The translations under genes were made by a program, and so were the position numbers. From positions 682,001 through 746,000 of the forward strand of contig NZ_KQ758599.1 of NCBI RefSeq assembly GCF_001457025.1: a stretch of 64,000 bases of DNA. Direction: 5' to 3'. Source of the DNA: Pseudarthrobacter enclensis. GTDB lineage: Bacteria > Actinomycetota > Actinomycetes > Actinomycetales > Micrococcaceae. The first letter of the stretch is position 1. Each line of letters starts with the position of its first letter. Under the pieces are notes generated by a model. That model had not been told where the DNA came from. It saw only the letters and a program-made list of their open reading frames with translations, and ran no database searches. This document shows positions 1-9,140 of the stretch, one piece after another.

Positions 1-826
1 TGAGCATGATGTCGATGGCCGGCTGGTTCTGGTCCACGCAGACGAACTTCCGGCCCAGCTTCGCGGCCACCGCGCCAAGGGTGCCTGAGCCGGCAAAGAA
101 GTCCAGGCACCAGTCGCCGGGTCGGCTCGAAGCTGCCACCACGCGGCGGACCAGGCCTTCCGGCTTCTGCGTGGGGTAGCCGGTTTTCTCCTTGCCCGTG
201 GGCGAAACGATGGTGTGCCACCAGACATCCGTGGGCAGCTTGCCCAGTTCCCGCTTGGCCGGGGTCACCAGTCCGGGCGCCATGTAGGGTTCCCGGTCCA
301 CCTCGGCGTTGTCGAAGTGGTACTTGGCCGGGTTCTTGACGTAGACGAGGATGTTGTCGTGCTTCGTGGGCCAGCGGTTCCTGGCGCGGGCGCCGTAGTC
401 GTAGGCCCAGATGATCTCGTTGAGGAAGCACTCACGGCCAAAGATGGCGTCCAGCATCACCTTGGCGTAGTGCACCTCGCGGTAGTCCAGGTGCAGGTAG
501 AGCGTGCCGTCGTCGGCCAGCAGCCGCCACGCCTCCACCAGGCGCGGCTCCAGGAAGGACCAGTAGTCGCTGAAGGCGTCGTCGTAGCGGTGCAGCGCAC
601 CCTTGATGGTGTCGTAGGAGCGGCCCTTGAAACCCACCCGGTCCCCGCTGCCGCCGGCGTTGGCCACCATCCTGGTTTCCTGGCGCAGCTGCGGCCGGCC
701 CGTGTTGAAGGGCGGGTCCACATAAATCAGTGTGAAGGCGCCGTCCGGCAGCGTGGGGAGGTATTCCGCGTTGTCCGCGTGCACCACCAGGTTGCTGCCG
801 TCCGGCGCCCAAACAGTGTCAGTCAT
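1..826 (-). CDS. site-specific DNA methyltransferase, beta-class, C-terminus off the window
   Basis: Predicted S-adenosylmethionine-dependent DNA methyltransferase, probably N6-adenine. About 275 residues are present; the C-terminal end lies beyond base 1. The catalytic motif DPPFNTG comes near the N-terminus and the AdoMet-binding motif FAGSGT comes near the end, which is the motif order of the beta class (type III Mod-like and orphan enzymes). DPPF favours adenine over cytosine as target. The ATG at 826 opens a reading frame beginning MTDTVWAPDG and lies 10 nt after the helicase stop codon, so it is probably co-transcribed with the helicase. No restriction gene is visible on this side, so it may be an orphan methyltransferase; the missing downstream sequence could change that. 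Confidence 0.85.
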   Translation of the reverse strand, partial: MTDTVWAPDGSNLVVHADNAEYLPTLPDGAFTLIYVDPPFNTGRPQLRQETRMVANAGGSGDRVGFKGRSYDTIKGALHRYDDAFSDYWSFLEPRLVEAWRLLADDGTLYLHLDYREVHYAKVMLDAIFGRECFLNEIIWAYDYGARARNRWPTKHDNILVYVKNPAKYHFDNAEVDREPYMAPGLVTPAKRELGKLPTDVWWHTIVSPTGKEKTGYPTQKPEGLVRRVVAASSRPGDWCLDFFAGSGTLGAVAAKLGRKFVCVDQNQPAIDIML

Positions 827-836
827 CTGCGGCAGG

Positions 837-2510
837 TCAGCCCTCGGCGGTGCCGGACTGCGTGCCCTTGTCGGCCCCTGCCACCACCTCGCCGTTGCGG
901 CGACGGGTGCGGGTCCGGGTGCGGCGGGCGCGCGTTGGCTTCTCCGCCTCAGTGCCGGGAGCGGTTTCCGTGCCTGCTGCCGGGGACTCCGCGGCGCCGG
1001 AGGAAGTCCGACGGCGGCGCTCACCGGAGCGGCCGGCCTCGGCGCCTCGGCCTTCACGGCTGCCCTCGCGGCCACCCGAACGCGTCCTGCCGCGTCCGTC
1101 ACGTTCACGGCCGCCACGGCTGTTCTTCTTGCCGGTTTCGCCCAGGTCCTCCAGGACCTCGGCGTCAACGCCGGCCAGGGTGCGCTTGTTGCGCGGCAGC
1201 CGGCCCTTGGTGCCCTCGGGAATGTCCAGGTCGGTGTAGAGGTGCGGCGAGGAGGAGTAGGTTTCGACGGGTTCCGGAACGTCCAGGCCCAGGGCCTTGT
1301 TGATCAGGGCCCAGCGGGGCACGTCATCCCAGTCCACGAAGGTCACGGCGGTGCCCTTGTTCCCTGCGCGGCCGGTGCGGCCCACGCGGTGGAGGTAAAT
1401 CTTTTCGTCTTCAACGCACTGGTAGTTGATGACGTGCGTGACGTCCTCGACGTCAATGCCGCGGGCCGCCACGTCGGTGGCCACCAGGACGTCGACCTTG
1501 TTGTTGCGGAAGGCCCGCAGGGCCTGCTCGCGCGCCCCCTGGCCCAGGTCGCCGTGGATGGCGGCGGCAGCGAAGCCGCGGTCCACGAGTTCCTCGGCGA
1601 CCTTCGCTGCGGTGCGCTTGGTCTTGGTGAAGATGATGGTGCGGCCGCGTCCACGGGCCTGCAGGATGCGGGCCACCACCTCGGTCTTGTCCATGCTGTG
1701 GGCGCGGTAGATCAGCTGGCGGATGTCGCGCTTGGTGAGGCCCTCATCCTCGGGGTCAGCCGCACGGATGTGGGTGGGCTGGGTCATGTACCGGCGCGCC
1801 ATGGCGATGACCGGGCCGGGCATGGTGGCGGAGAACAGCAGGGTCTGGCGGACGGCCGGGGTGCCGGCAATGATGGTTTCGACGTCGGGCAGGAAGCCAA
1901 GGTCCAGCATTTCGTCAGCCTCGTCCAGCACCACGATGCGGACGTTCTTCAGGCTCAGGTGCTTCTGCCGGTACAGGTCGATCAGGCGGCCGGGGGTGCC
2001 CACCACAACCTCCACGCCGTTCTTGAGCGCTTCCACCTGCGGCTCGTAGGCACGGCCGCCGTAGATGGTGGCGATGCGGGCGTTCCGCTTCCGCGACGCG
2101 GTCTGCAGGTCGTTGGCCACCTGCACGGCCAGTTCGCGGGTGGGGACGATGACCAGCGCCTGGGGGGCGCCCGGAACAGCGAGCTTGTCGTAGCCGGGAT
2201 CGTCCTGGCCGACGACGCGCTGCAGCGCCGGAATGCCGAAGCCGAGGGTCTTGCCGGTGCCGGTCTTGGCCTGGCCGATGATGTCGTGCCCCGTCAGTGC
2301 CACCGGCAGGGTCATGGCCTGGATGGGGAAGGGGTGCGTGATGCCGGCTTCCGCGAGGGATTCGACGATGTCGGGACGGACGTTGAAGTCAGCGAAGGAC
2401 TTTTCCGCGATCTCGTGCGGTGTCTCGTCCGAGATGATGGTCTCTTCGGGCTCGATGGTCTCGGTGCCGGACGTGTCCGTCAGAAGCTGGTGGGTATGCA
2501 ATTCACTCAC
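837..2510 (-). CDS. DEAD-box ATP-dependent RNA helicase
   Basis: Cytoplasmic RNA helicase of the RhlE/DeaD type, expected to remodel RNA duplexes in ribosome assembly, mRNA decay or cold adaptation. The 557 residues hold every core motif: Q motif (FADFNV to PIQ, about 39-64), AKTGTGKT (81-88), PTRELA (123-128), DEAD (196-199), SAT (227-229), RGID and HRVGRTGRAG. The tail after about residue 430 is rich in Arg, Gly and Glu, typical of a disordered RNA-binding extension. The GTG start at 2510 has an AAGGA Shine-Dalgarno about 8 nt upstream. It heads a pair with the methyltransferase. The exact subfamily is not certain. Confidence 0.95.
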   Translation of the reverse strand: MSELHTHQLLTDTSGTETIEPEETIISDETPHEIAEKSFADFNVRPDIVESLAEAGITHPFPIQAMTLPVALTGHDIIGQAKTGTGKTLGFGIPALQRVVGQDDPGYDKLAVPGAPQALVIVPTRELAVQVANDLQTASRKRNARIATIYGGRAYEPQVEALKNGVEVVVGTPGRLIDLYRQKHLSLKNVRIVVLDEADEMLDLGFLPDVETIIAGTPAVRQTLLFSATMPGPVIAMARRYMTQPTHIRAADPEDEGLTKRDIRQLIYRAHSMDKTEVVARILQARGRGRTIIFTKTKRTAAKVAEELVDRGFAAAAIHGDLGQGAREQALRAFRNNKVDVLVATDVAARGIDVEDVTHVINYQCVEDEKIYLHRVGRTGRAGNKGTAVTFVDWDDVPRWALINKALGLDVPEPVETYSSSPHLYTDLDIPEGTKGRLPRNKRTLAGVDAEVLEDLGETGKKNSRGGRERDGRGRTRSGGREGSREGRGAEAGRSGERRRRTSSGAAESPAAGTETAPGTEAEKPTRARRTRTRTRRRNGEVVAGADKGTQSGTAEG

Positions 2511-2808
2511 GTGGAGTTTCCTTATTCATTTGGGCAATGGCGCAGCGTGCTCAACGGACCTGCCGGGGGCCGGTCCGGAGCGCGAACGGAGCGCACAAGC
2601 AATTCCAGTGGAAGCCGATCGCGGGCTATCTAACGCTGGCACTGGCGACCAGCGGGCAATTCTCAAGATCGCGTAGGGGCGGGCTTGTTGGTTTCAAATC
2701 AAGGAAATCAACGACCGGGCATCCATTTCTACCCCTCCAGTCTAGCGGCATTGCCCCGGTTTCCCTGATTTGGCGCCACCGCGGGGCTGTGTCCGCCCTC
2801 CGGCCGGC
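2511..2808. other. intergenic region, probable 5' leader and promoter of the helicase gene
   Basis: About 300 bases without a supportable gene lie between the ribonuclease stop and the helicase start. Because both flanking genes are on the minus strand, this holds the end of one transcript and the promoter plus leader of the next. I see the helicase ribosome binding site but no convincing terminator or conserved riboswitch. DEAD-box helicase mRNAs in other bacteria often have long regulated leaders, so a leader role is possible here by inference only. Confidence 0.4.
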
Positions 2809-4344
2809 TCAGGACACCAGCTCGAAATGGACTTCCCTCGCCGCAATGTCTGACGAGAGCAGGCGGACCCGGACCTTGGTGCCGGACTCCAGTTCGCCGG
2901 CACATCGTGCGGTCACAGCGGGCTCGGCGATCTGGATAATCCCGGAGCCGCCGTTGCCGTTGCCGTTCTTCCCGTTTCCGTTCCTGCCGTTTCCGTTCCT
3001 GGAACCGCCGTTGGCGCTGTTTCCGTTGCCGCCGTTCCCGTTGTCCTTCTGCGGTTTGGAACCCGAAATGACGATCGCGTCGAACTCCTGGCCGACGTGG
3101 TTCACCAGGAGGGCAGCTTCCACGGTATCCAGTGCCATACGCTCCATTCGGGATGCCAGCTGGTCGGAGCCGGCCATGATCTCGGGAAGCGAGGGGAGGG
3201 CTTCACGGACCCAGCCCGGAACGGGCCTGCCATTGCTCAAGGCCTCGCAGGTCACCAGTACGAACCGGTCCACGAGGCGCCGGAGCGGGGCGGTGGTATG
3301 GGCGTAGGCGGCGCCGATGGCGGACTGCACGGCGTCCTCGGGAACACTGCCGTCGAAGGCGGTGTAGGCGGCTCCGCGGAAGAGCATCCCGGCCGAGTGC
3401 ATGATGGCCAACTGGCGGGGATCGGTGGGATCGAGGGTGCGCAGGTATTCGCCGTACCCCACTTCGCCGTCCCAGGGCTTTCCCAGCGCCTCGGTCTGCA
3501 GGCGGAAGTGGTGCAGGGACCGCTCGTCCGGAGCCGGCATGGTGCGCAGGATGCCCACCCGGGCGTCGAGCATCATCCCGGCCGCCGCCATACCGGTCAT
3601 CAGGGAAATCTGGGCGTTCCAGTCCTCCACAGGAAGCTGCGGCGCCGCAGCGATCCGGTACCCGCCGTCGGGCAGCTGGACGATCTCCTGGTCCGGCATG
3701 TTCAGGCTGGCACCGTTACGGGCCCGTTCCAGCCCAACGCGCTTGAGGCCCACCTCCTTCAGGAGCCGCAGCACCGGCAGGGCGGTCCCGGCGTCGAGGT
3801 CCGCCTGCGCGCCTTTGTAGCTGAGCTTGGCGCGGCTGCGGATCCGGGCCCGGCGGACCCCCACGGAAGTGACCTCTGCTGCCGCGTCCAGCCGGAAATC
3901 CCAGACGAAGGCAGGGCACTCCTGCTCCGGCAGCAGGCTTCCCGCGCCCTCACTGATGACTTCGGGATGCAACGGAATGCGCCCGTCCGGTGCGTAGAAC
4001 GTCTGGCCCCGGTGCCTGGTCTCGGCATCCAGTGGGCCGCCGGGCCTGACGAACGCCGGAACATCGGCGATGGCGTACAACACGTGGTAGCCGCCGCCGT
4101 CGTCCGCTTCGATGAAAAGGGCCTGGTCCAGGTCCGTGGAGGACGCCGGATCAATGGTGACAAACTCCACTGCCGTGAGGTCGTAGTCCGGCAGCCGCAG
4201 GCGGGCCACCGCGGACTCAGCGTCGCTGACCGCCTCCTCCGGGTACGGTCCCGGAAGTTCCAGCTCGGTCCGCAGCGCACCGAGTGCCTCTTCCAAGGCA
4301 TTGGTGTGCTCATGGACGTTGGGAGCCAGCCGATGATGTGACAC
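2809..4344 (-). CDS. RNB-domain ribonuclease (RNase II/R family)
   Basis: Predicted 3'-5' hydrolytic exoribonuclease acting on RNA in the cytoplasm. The 511-residue protein shows the RNB active-site segment around residues 62-76 ([16 protein letters not shown]), where clustered Asp residues bind catalytic Mg2+. It is shorter than classical RNase R and lacks obvious N-terminal cold-shock domains, matching the short actinobacterial RNB proteins. An unusual low-complexity segment of almost pure Gly and Asn (about residues 430-463) lies just before the C-terminal basic, S1-like end. The GTG at 4344 was chosen because a TAGGCT box lies 7 nt upstream, suggesting a leaderless message. thiE lies upstream on the same strand, 120 nt away. 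Confidence 0.88.
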   Translation of the reverse strand: MSHHRLAPNVHEHTNALEEALGALRTELELPGPYPEEAVSDAESAVARLRLPDYDLTAVEFVTIDPASSTDLDQALFIEADDGGGYHVLYAIADVPAFVRPGGPLDAETRHRGQTFYAPDGRIPLHPEVISEGAGSLLPEQECPAFVWDFRLDAAAEVTSVGVRRARIRSRAKLSYKGAQADLDAGTALPVLRLLKEVGLKRVGLERARNGASLNMPDQEIVQLPDGGYRIAAAPQLPVEDWNAQISLMTGMAAAGMMLDARVGILRTMPAPDERSLHHFRLQTEALGKPWDGEVGYGEYLRTLDPTDPRQLAIMHSAGMLFRGAAYTAFDGSVPEDAVQSAIGAAYAHTTAPLRRLVDRFVLVTCEALSNGRPVPGWVREALPSLPEIMAGSDQLASRMERMALDTVEAALLVNHVGQEFDAIVISGSKPQKDNGNGGNGNSANGGSRNGNGRNGNGKNGNGNGGSGIIQIAEPAVTARCAGELESGTKVRVRLLSSDIAAREVHFELVS

Positions 4345-4351
4345 GAAAATC

Positions 4352-4357
4352 AGCCTA
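4352..4357 (-). promoter_or_regulatory. -10 box (TAGGCT) for leaderless RNB gene
   Basis: TAGGCT on the minus strand ends 7 nt before the GTG at 4344. That spacing puts the transcription start at or next to the first base of the start codon, and no Shine-Dalgarno is present between them. Confidence 0.6.
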
Positions 4358-4430
4358 ACCCCAAGAACACGGATTAGGCAGCGAACCGGCGCAGTGGCGG
4401 AAGAGCCCGACCGCCGGCTCCACGACCCGG

Positions 4431-4475
4431 CTGTTCAGGACCTTGCTGTTCAGGCCCTTGCTGTTCAGGACCTGG
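4431..4475. repeat. three tandem 15-bp repeats across the thiE stop codon
   Basis: Three consecutive 15-bp units (4431-4445, 4446-4460, 4461-4475) read CTGTTCAGGACCTTG with one or two changes per copy. The third unit contains the thiE stop codon at 4465-4467, so the other two lie just downstream of the gene. Slippage that removed or shifted the stop would extend ThiE by a short Leu/Asn/Ser repeat. This looks like replication-slippage expansion rather than a functional element. Confidence 0.85.
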
Positions 4476-5187
4476 CCGCGCCCAGGGCGGTCCGCAGCGC
4501 ATCGGCCGCGGCCGCAGGATCGGCGGCCTCGGTGATGGCGCGGACCACCACGATCCTCGACGCGCCGGCTTCCACCACCTGGCCGACATTGGAGTGGTCG
4601 ATGCCGCCGATGGCGAACCAGGGCATGTCGGCGCCGGCGTTGGCGGCGGCATATTTCACCAGGTCGAGGCCGACGGCGGCGCGGCCCGGTTTCGTGGGAG
4701 TGGCCCAGAGCGGGCCGACGCAGAAATAGTCGAGCGCCCCGGGGCCGGCGGCTGCTGCGAGGGCGGCATCCACCTGATCCGGACTGTGGCTGGACAGGCC
4801 GATGGCAGCATTGCCGTTCAGCAGCGTCCGCGCCGCCGCCAGCGGCAGGTCCTTCTGGCCCACGTGGAACACCGGCGCGCCGGAGAGTACGGCGATGTCT
4901 GCCCTGTCGTTCACTGCCCACAACCGTCCGTGGCGCTGCGCGGTTTCCTTCAGGACCGCCAGCAGGTCCAGCTCCTCCGCAGCCTCAATGGACTTGTCGC
5001 GGAGCTGGATGATGTCCACGCCGCCCGCGTACGCGGCATCGACGAATTCCGCGAAGTCACCCCGCCCGCTGCGGGCATCGGTGCAGAGGTAGAGGCGGGC
5101 CGACCGGAGGGCGCCGTTTCCCGGGGCGGTGGTAAAGGCATCGGCGCCGGGTGCTGCGGCGGAGGCAGGGGGGTGGGACACATTCAT
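4465..5187 (-). CDS. thiE: thiamine-phosphate synthase
   Basis: Joins the thiazole phosphate and hydroxymethylpyrimidine pyrophosphate to make thiamine monophosphate in the cytoplasm. The 240-residue TIM barrel carries family landmarks: IIQLRDK (pyrophosphate and Mg contact), [35 protein letters not shown] and AIGGID. The first 30 or so residues are low-complexity and precede the barrel. It is divergent from thiO-thiS-thiG, with only about 140 nt between the starts. The TPP riboswitch in that gap faces thiO, not thiE. The ATG at 5187 follows a TAGGCT box by 7 nt, so thiE is probably leaderless and outside the riboswitch's control. Confidence 0.95.
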   Translation of the reverse strand: MNVSHPPASAAAPGADAFTTAPGNGALRSARLYLCTDARSGRGDFAEFVDAAYAGGVDIIQLRDKSIEAAEELDLLAVLKETAQRHGRLWAVNDRADIAVLSGAPVFHVGQKDLPLAAARTLLNGNAAIGLSSHSPDQVDAALAAAAGPGALDYFCVGPLWATPTKPGRAAVGLDLVKYAAANAGADMPWFAIGGIDHSNVGQVVEAGASRIVVVRAITEAADPAAAADALRTALGAARS

Positions 5188-5194
5188 GGCTGCA

Positions 5195-5200
5195 AGCCTA
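5195..5200 (-). promoter_or_regulatory. -10 box (TAGGCT) for leaderless thiE
   Basis: TAGGCT on the minus strand ends 7 nt before the thiE ATG at 5187. The hexamer and spacing are the same as at the RNB gene, which supports a leaderless start and the chosen start codon. Confidence 0.6.
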
Positions 5201-5221
5201 GTTCCTCTACACTGGCCTCGT

Positions 5222-5320
5222 ACTGCGGGAGCCCGCGGCAGCTGTCACAAAGCGCCGGGCTGAGAGGGCGTCAGAGCCGACCGCTTGACCTGATCCGGTT
5301 AATACCGGCGTAGGGAAGGA
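5222..5320 (+). promoter_or_regulatory. TPP riboswitch (THI element) of thiO-thiS-thiG
   Basis: The leader contains the hallmark THI-box parts in order: GCGGGAGCCCGC (P1/P2 side), GCTGAGAGGG, a GACC.CTTGACCTGATC segment and the closing CCGGCGTAGGGAAGG. The last part runs straight into the GGAAGGAG ribosome binding site 7 nt before the thiO ATG, so thiamine pyrophosphate binding most likely blocks translation initiation. No separate Rho-independent terminator is evident between aptamer and ATG. Confidence 0.95.
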
Positions 5321-5326
5321 GACACC

Positions 5327-6619
5327 ATGGGCATCCCTGTAAGCCGTCCGGCCGGCAGCGCCCGCACCACCCTCACAGCCGATGTGGCCGTCATCGGCGG
5401 CGGCGTGATCGGCCACGGCATCGCGTGGGAAGCCAGGCGCTCCGGCCGTTCCGTGGTCCTGGTCGACGACGCACCCGGCTCCGGCGCCAGCTGGGCGGCG
5501 GCCGGCATGCTGGCCCCCGTGAGCGAACTGCACTACCAGGAGGAAGACCTCCTCGGGCTGATGCTCGAAGCCTCCCGGCGCTGGCCGCAGTTCGCCGCCG
5601 ACCTTGCCGCAGCTGCCGGTGCCGGCCCCGGATACCTGACGACGGCGACCCTTGCCGTGGGAGCCGATGCCGCGGACCGCCGGGCGCTCATGGACCTGCG
5701 GGAGGTTCAGCAGGCACACGGACTGACGGTGGAACCGCTGACTGTCCGGGAGGCGCGCCTCCGGGAACCGCTGCTCAGCCCGGGCATTGCCTGCGCCCTG
5801 GACACACCCGCCGACCACCAGGTGGACCCGCGGCGGCTCATCGCATGCTTCCGGTCCGCCCTGGCGGCCCGCGCCGGGGAGGACGGGGGAGTGGAAGGCG
5901 CCGAGGACGGATTTGCGCTGGCGGACAAAGGGACGGCACTCGAATGGACCGGCGGTGCCGTGACGGGCGTCCGGCTCGCCGGTGGCGGCTCCGTGCGGGC
6001 CGCCGAGACCGTGCTGGCCAGCGGCATGGCGGCGCCGGCCCTGGACAACCTGCCCGCCGGCCTGCGGCTGCCCCTGCGTCCCGTGCACGGCGACATCCTG
6101 CGGCTGGCCGTTCCCCGGCACCTGCGCCCGCTGCTGACGTCGACCGTGCGGGGGCTGGTGCGTGGCGTTCCGGTCTATATCGTCCCGCGGGACGACGGGA
6201 CCGTGGTCATCGGAGCCACCCAGCGGGAGGACTCGCTGGCGGCCGGGGACGGTGCCGCGTCATCGGCCGGCGGGGGCGTGTCCGCCGGTGGCGTCTACCA
6301 GCTGTTGCGGGACGCCCAGGTGCTGCTGCCCGCCGTCGCGGAGCTTGAACTGCTCGAATGCACGGCGCGGGCGCGGCCGGCCACACCGGATAACGCTCCG
6401 CTGCTGGGCCGGGTGGGCGTGGCCCGCGGGGGACACGTTCCGGGCCTGATCGTTGCTACCGGGTTCTTCCGCCACGGTGTGCTCCTGACACCTGCTGCGG
6501 CGGCGATCTGCTGCAGCCTGATGGACGGAACGCCGGACCGCGTCTGGGAACCGTTCCTGCCCGACCGCTTCTCCGGCTCCGCGCCGGACACCAGTTCCAC
6601 CCTCAAGGAGACAGCATGA
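5327..6619 (+). CDS. thiO: glycine oxidase ThiO
   Basis: FAD-dependent oxidase that turns glycine into dehydroglycine, the iminoacetate precursor of the thiamine thiazole ring. The N-terminal Rossmann motif VIGGGVIGHGIAWEA (about residues 23-37) and the GASWAAAGMLAP segment match the DAAO/ThiO family. ATARPATPD-like and GHVPGLIVATGFFRHG segments near the C-terminus are the usual second FAD contacts. At 430 residues it is slightly long for ThiO because of a low-complexity insert near residues 305-325. It is the first gene after the TPP riboswitch and overlaps thiS by 4 nt. Confidence 0.93.
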   Translation: MGIPVSRPAGSARTTLTADVAVIGGGVIGHGIAWEARRSGRSVVLVDDAPGSGASWAAAGMLAPVSELHYQEEDLLGLMLEASRRWPQFAADLAAAAGAGPGYLTTATLAVGADAADRRALMDLREVQQAHGLTVEPLTVREARLREPLLSPGIACALDTPADHQVDPRRLIACFRSALAARAGEDGGVEGAEDGFALADKGTALEWTGGAVTGVRLAGGGSVRAAETVLASGMAAPALDNLPAGLRLPLRPVHGDILRLAVPRHLRPLLTSTVRGLVRGVPVYIVPRDDGTVVIGATQREDSLAAGDGAASSAGGGVSAGGVYQLLRDAQVLLPAVAELELLECTARARPATPDNAPLLGRVGVARGGHVPGLIVATGFFRHGVLLTPAAAAICCSLMDGTPDRVWEPFLPDRFSGSAPDTSSTLKETA

Positions 6620-6852
6620 ACATCACACTGAACGGGGCCGCGCACACCGTCGCAGCAGGCGCGTCCCTCACGGCCCTGGTCAGCCAGGTCACCGGCCGGC
6701 CCCTGTCGGCCGACGGCCAGGCAACGGACGGAGGCAGGCTCGGCGTCGCCGTGGCGCACAACGCGCAGGTGGTGCCCCGAAGCCAGTGGCACGCCACGGT
6801 CCTCAACGATGGCGACGACGTCGAACTCGTCACGGCAGTCCAGGGAGGCTGA
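6616..6852 (+). CDS. thiS: sulfur carrier protein ThiS
   Basis: Small ubiquitin-fold protein (78 residues) that carries sulfur as a C-terminal thiocarboxylate to ThiG. It ends in the required Gly-Gly (TAVQGG) and has the expected beta-grasp pattern. Its start overlaps the thiO stop in an ATGA arrangement, so translation is probably coupled. Adenylation is likely by a ThiF-like enzyme; MoeZ, encoded about 2.3 kb away, is a plausible partner, which is inference. Confidence 0.95.
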   Translation: MNITLNGAAHTVAAGASLTALVSQVTGRPLSADGQATDGGRLGVAVAHNAQVVPRSQWHATVLNDGDDVELVTAVQGG

Positions 6853-7656
<804 letters not shown>

Positions 7657-7703
7657 ACAGGCCGTCCGCTGCCGCGCTCCAGGACGGCAGCGGAACCCGG
7701 ATA

Positions 7704-7744
7704 CGGCTGTGGCCGCCACCCCCAAGGGGCGGCGGCCACAGCCG
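7704..7744. terminator. bidirectional terminator hairpin after thiG
   Basis: A perfect 14-bp inverted repeat, CGGCTGTGGCCGCC and its complement, encloses a 13-nt loop. It lies between the convergent thiG and the small membrane-protein gene, with only a short T-run on the plus side. Confidence 0.8.
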
Positions 7745-7766
7745 TTTCCGCATCAGTGTGCGGGTC

Positions 7767-8069
7767 TCAGCGCCTCAGGATGGCCGTCAGCCGGTGGGTG
7801 TCCCGGGCAGCACGCGTGCGTCCCAGGTACAGCACGGCGCCGATGGCTGCGGCGGTGCCAAGCACCATGGGCAGCACCCACGGAAGCCACGTCGTCCCCG
7901 GAAGGTAGCCGAATCCGGCGGCCATGAGGATGATCCAGCTCAGCGCTGCGACGCCGACGGCGACTCCCGCGGGCAGCCCGGCGCCGTACTTGGCGTGCCG
8001 CTTGTCATTCGCCCAGACTATGAAGCCCGCCGCGACGGCAACCAGCACCACTATTGTCAGGGAAAGCAT
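7767..8069 (-). CDS. small three-helix membrane protein of unknown function
   Basis: A 100-residue hydrophobic protein not recognised as a named family. It has a first membrane helix at about residues 3-20, a short basic loop (NDKRHAKYG), a second helix at about 31-52, a third at about 63-83, and a basic C-terminal tail with several Arg. The ATG at 8069 has a good AAGGAGA ribosome binding site about 5 nt upstream. It is downstream of the DUF3107 gene on the same strand and convergent with thiG. Confidence 0.75.
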   Translation of the reverse strand: MLSLTIVVLVAVAAGFIVWANDKRHAKYGAGLPAGVAVGVAALSWIILMAAGFGYLPGTTWLPWVLPMVLGTAAAIGAVLYLGRTRAARDTHRLTAILRR

Positions 8070-8117
8070 CGTTCTCCTTGGGACGGTGACGGCAGGCGCC
8101 TGTTCGGGGCCAGGGCC

Positions 8118-8342
8118 CTAGAACTGGCCGAAGCCTACGCGGCGGACTTCTTCGGCACCGATTTCGACGTAGCCGAGCGCGTTGCCGGGAACAATGATCA
8201 GCCGGCCCTTCTCGTCGGTCAGGCGCAGCTCGCTGCCGGCGTTGATGGCTTCGCCCACAACCTTGGCTACGGTCTCCGCGTCCTGGTTCGATTCCAGCAC
8301 GATCTCGCGGCCAACGTTCTGCACGCCGATCTTAATTTCCAC
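8118..8342 (-). CDS. DUF3107 family protein (TB9.4-like)
   Basis: A 74-residue protein of the actinobacterial DUF3107 family; its function is unknown. The sequence EIKIGVQNVGREIVLES to LGYVEIGAEEVRRVGFG predicts a small beta-rich fold. I place the start at the GTG at 8342 because GGGAGG lies 5 nt upstream and the family normally begins at the EIKIGV stretch; an in-frame ATG at 8369 would add nine residues. The family member TB9.4 of Mycobacterium tuberculosis, as I recall, also sits beside a TetR regulator and near moeB1/moeZ, and that order is kept here. Confidence 0.85.
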   Translation of the reverse strand: MEIKIGVQNVGREIVLESNQDAETVAKVVGEAINAGSELRLTDEKGRLIIVPGNALGYVEIGAEEVRRVGFGQF

Positions 8343-8390
8343 AGGGGCCTCCCAGCCGGTCAGGTTCACAGTTGATGGTTTATTTGTAGT

Positions 8391-9056
8391 CTAGGTCTCT
8401 TTGGGGAAGCGAGAGATTCCGCGCCAAGCTAAACGGTAGATAAGGTCGCTGGCCACATCGAGGTCCAGGTTGCCGTCCGTTTCCAGCCAGTACCGTGCGC
8501 TGACCTGGGCCATTCCGGCCAGGCCGCGCCCCAGCAGTTCGGCCTCAAGGTGGGGCAGTTTGGTGTCGCCGGCGATCACCCGGGCGATGGCGTCGGCGAA
8601 GGTCCGGTTGAAGGTTTCCAGGCGGGAACTGACATCGGGGTCGTTGATGAGGTCCGATTCAAACACCAGCCGGTGCGCCTGGTCGTCACTGGCAATGAAC
8701 CGGAAGTAGGCCCGCATGACCGCCTGGACGCGCTCCTTGTTGTCCGTGGTGGAGTTCAGGGCGCCCAGCATCAGCTCGGTTAGCGCCGCGAGGTGGCTCT
8801 CCAGGAGGGCGAGGTACAGTTCGCGCTTGGACGGGAAGTGCTGGTAGAGGACCGGCTTGCTGACATGGGCGGTCTCGGCGATCTCGTCCATGGCGGCGCC
8901 GTGGTAGCCGTTGGCCACGAAGACTTCCTGGGCAGCGGAAAGAAGCTGTGCCCGCCGCTCGTCGCGGGGCAGGCGGGCGGACCGTTGGCCTGCGGGGCGC
9001 GGTGAGGCGTCCGGTTCGGCTGCCGACGGGCGGTCAGCCCGTGCTTCATGGACCAC
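8391..9056 (-). CDS. TetR family transcriptional regulator
   Basis: A 221-residue one-component regulator. The N-terminal helix-turn-helix domain is recognisable from RRAQLLSAAQEVF through GAAMDEIAETAHVSKPVLYQHFPSKRELY, and the rest is an all-helical ligand-binding domain with no recognised ligand. I chose the GTG at 9056 because AAGAAGG lies 6 nt upstream; an upstream ATG at 9134 would run through the divergent promoter region almost to the moeZ start. The first 35 residues are probably disordered. A 7-bp inverted repeat (9080-9104) just upstream covers its likely -10 box, suggesting autoregulation and shared control of moeZ. Confidence 0.9.
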   Translation of the reverse strand: MVHEARADRPSAAEPDASPRPAGQRSARLPRDERRAQLLSAAQEVFVANGYHGAAMDEIAETAHVSKPVLYQHFPSKRELYLALLESHLAALTELMLGALNSTTDNKERVQAVMRAYFRFIASDDQAHRLVFESDLINDPDVSSRLETFNRTFADAIARVIAGDTKLPHLEAELLGRGLAGMAQVSARYWLETDGNLDLDVASDLIYRLAWRGISRFPKET

Positions 9057-9079
9057 TGTTGGCCTTCTTTCCGTTGCAG

Positions 9080-9104
9080 TTACCCCTACTTTACTGCGGG
9101 GTAA
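9080..9104. promoter_or_regulatory. candidate TetR operator between tetR and moeZ
   Basis: TTACCCC (9080-9086) and GGGGTAA (9098-9104) form an exact inverted repeat with an 11-nt spacer. The spacer contains TAAAGT on the minus strand (9088-9093), a good -10 box for the TetR gene. The right arm ends about 2 nt before an ATGACC that could be the moeZ -35 box. Length and placement suit a TetR-family dimer. Confidence 0.55.
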
Positions 9105-9129
9105 TATGACCCGGCGGTACCCCGGGGCA

Positions 9130-9135
9130 TACATT
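9130..9135 (+). promoter_or_regulatory. -10 box (TACATT) for leaderless moeZ
   Basis: TACATT ends 5 nt before the moeZ ATG at 9141. A possible -35 (ATGACC, 9106-9111) lies 18 nt upstream. No Shine-Dalgarno is visible. Confidence 0.55.
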
Positions 9136-9140
9136 GAAGT

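Noticed and set aside
732..2633. 633-residue open frame on the plus strand across the helicase gene
   Set aside because: It is the antisense shadow of the DEAD-box gene in high-GC DNA. No homology is seen, and the minus-strand frame has all helicase motifs.
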